In this document: positions 15,889 through 16,857 of the stretch, in pieces
Numbering within the stretch: position 1 is the first letter of the stretch
Layout: every line of letters begins with the position of its first letter
Assembly: GCA_016283195.1 (NCBI GenBank)
Contig: JAEEML010000090.1
Coordinates: 1 to 16,857 of the forward strand
Reading direction: 5' to 3'
DNA: 16,857 bases
From: Deltaproteobacteria bacterium
Lineage (GTDB): Bacteria; JAEEML01
The notes under the pieces: generated by a model
What the model was told of the DNA's origin: nothing
What the model saw: only the letters and a program-made list of their open reading frames with translations
The model's database searches: none
Translations under genes and position numbers: made by a program

Positions 15889-16857
15889 ATGGGAATGATA
15901 ATCGAGCGTCTTGGTGAACTTGTTATGAGCTCCGGTTTTGCTAATCTTAACCCCGGAGCCTGCATAATGATTGGTGTGGGTTTGGTGCTGCTCTTTTTGG
16001 CTATTCATTTTAATTTTGAGCCACTTTTGCTCATCCCCATCGGTTTTGGAGCCATTTTGGTTAATTTGCCCGGTTCCGGCATCTTTGCCGAAGCCACTGC
16101 CGAGCATTCGGCCGGCTTTTTGCGCATGATTTACAATGTGGGTACCATCACCGAGGTTTTCCCCATTATTATGTTTTTAGCTGTGGGCGCCCTTAATGAT
16201 TTTGGCCCCATGCTCTCCAATCCCAAAACCATGTTTTTGGGCGCCGCTGCCCAATTTGGCGTTTTTGTAGCTATGTTTTTGGCTGTGGCCTGGGGCTTTG
16301 ACATTAAAGCAGCTGCGGCTATCGGCATCATTGGCGGCGCCGATGGCCCAACATCTATTTATATGGCTTCCAAAATGGCTCCGGAACTAATGGGCGCCAT
16401 TGCTGTAGCTTCTTATTCTTATATGTCTTTGGTGCCCCTTATTCAGCCGCCGGTTATTCGCCTCTTAACCACTAAAAAAGAGCGCTCGGTAAAAATGACC
16501 GAGCTCCGCAAAGTTTCCAAAAAAGAGAAAATTCTTTTCCCCATCGTGGTGACTATAGTCATCGGCCTCATTTTGCCTTCGGCGGTGCCGCTCCTCGGTA
16601 TGATGATGTTTGGCAATCTTTTGCGCGAATGCGGCGTGGTCGATCGCCTCTCCAAAACAGCGCAAAACGAAATTTGCAATATCACCACCATCTTTTTGGG
16701 TATTAGCGTGGGCGCTACTATGGGGGCTGAGAGCTTTTTGCAACCAACTACTCTAAAAATTATCGTTATGGGTCTTGTGGCCTTTGTTTGCGGCACCGCC
16801 GGCGGTGTGCTTCTCGGTAAATTGATGTATCTCTTATCCGGCGGCAAAATTAACCCC
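15889..16857 (+). CDS. oadB: Na+-pumping decarboxylase beta subunit (partial, runs off the window)
   Basis: Integral membrane carboxybiotin decarboxylase that couples CO2 release to Na+ export. The reading frame is open from the ATG at 15889 to the last base, 323 codons, with AGGTGA (15879-15884) upstream. The key motif GGADGPTSIYMASKM includes Asp152, matching the essential Asp203 of the Klebsiella enzyme, and later TIFLGISVGATMGAESFLQP is typical. At least eight hydrophobic segments are visible. The window stops at KINP, just before the last conserved membrane segment, so about 50 residues are missing if it is the short MmdB/GcdB-like form of roughly 375 residues. It starts 50 bases after the gamma gene, likely the same operon. 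The substrate cannot be decided from beta alone. Confidence 0.95.
   Translation, partial: MGMIIERLGELVMSSGFANLNPGACIMIGVGLVLLFLAIHFNFEPLLLIPIGFGAILVNLPGSGIFAEATAEHSAGFLRMIYNVGTITEVFPIIMFLAVGALNDFGPMLSNPKTMFLGAAAQFGVFVAMFLAVAWGFDIKAAAAIGIIGGADGPTSIYMASKMAPELMGAIAVASYSYMSLVPLIQPPVIRLLTTKKERSVKMTELRKVSKKEKILFPIVVTIVIGLILPSAVPLLGMMMFGNLLRECGVVDRLSKTAQNEICNITTIFLGISVGATMGAESFLQPTTLKIIVMGLVAFVCGTAGGVLLGKLMYLLSGGKINP

Noticed and set aside
1-16857. CRISPR array, tRNA or rRNA gene, insertion sequence, phage or toxin-antitoxin genes
   Set aside because: No direct repeats with spacers, no cloverleaf-like segments, no transposase or integrase motifs and no terminal inverted repeats were seen on either strand.

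Overview
The window is the core ribosomal-protein superoperon of a bacterium, followed by a short set of cell-division, envelope and sodium-pump genes. It opens inside the last 37 codons of an elongation factor Tu gene (tuf) and runs through rpsJ, rplD, rplW, rplB, rpsS, rplV, rpsC, rplP, rpmC, rpsQ, rplN, rplX, rplE, rpsN, rpsH, rplF, rplR, rpsE, rpmD, rplO and secY. All 21 genes after tuf are on the + strand with short gaps or 4-nt overlaps, so they are very probably read as one long message. A strong hairpin after secY (10221-10257) closes the block.

Two things differ from the usual layout. rplC (ribosomal protein L3), normally between rpsJ and rplD, is absent: only 30 bases separate those genes. 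In addition, the adk/map/infA/rpmJ/rpsM... alpha-operon block that commonly follows secY is not there; ftsK follows instead.

Bases 10285-13116 encode a full-length FtsK/SpoIIIE DNA translocase. Next comes a small cysteine-rich lipoprotein (13228-13671). It is convergent with, and overlaps by 4 bp, a minus-strand pair: an Ala/Pro-rich lipoprotein (15288-14557) and an alpha/beta hydrolase of the monoacylglycerol lipase/lysophospholipase type (14525-13668). Divergent from that pair, at the right edge, are the gamma (15485-15838) and beta (15889 to the end, truncated) subunits of a Na+-translocating, biotin-dependent decarboxylase.

Organism: two lipoproteins with lipobox signal peptides, a disulfide-type Cys-rich exported protein, a 61-residue zinc-binding S14 and a sodium-pumping decarboxylase suggest a Gram-negative-like anaerobe using the standard bacterial code. 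The wording of S10, L22 and S14 reads most like the Desulfobacterota/Myxococcota ('deltaproteobacterial') side of the tree, but this is an impression from memory and no phylum can be fixed without a search.

No tRNA, rRNA, CRISPR array, insertion sequence or phage gene was seen, and no stretch above 300 bases lacks a gene. The window is mostly conserved housekeeping DNA. I do not see a clearly new system. The items most worth a second look are the missing rplC, RNA hairpins abutting the ribosome binding sites of rplE and rplN, a possible RNA switch ahead of the Cys-rich lipoprotein, and the two uncharacterised lipoproteins.
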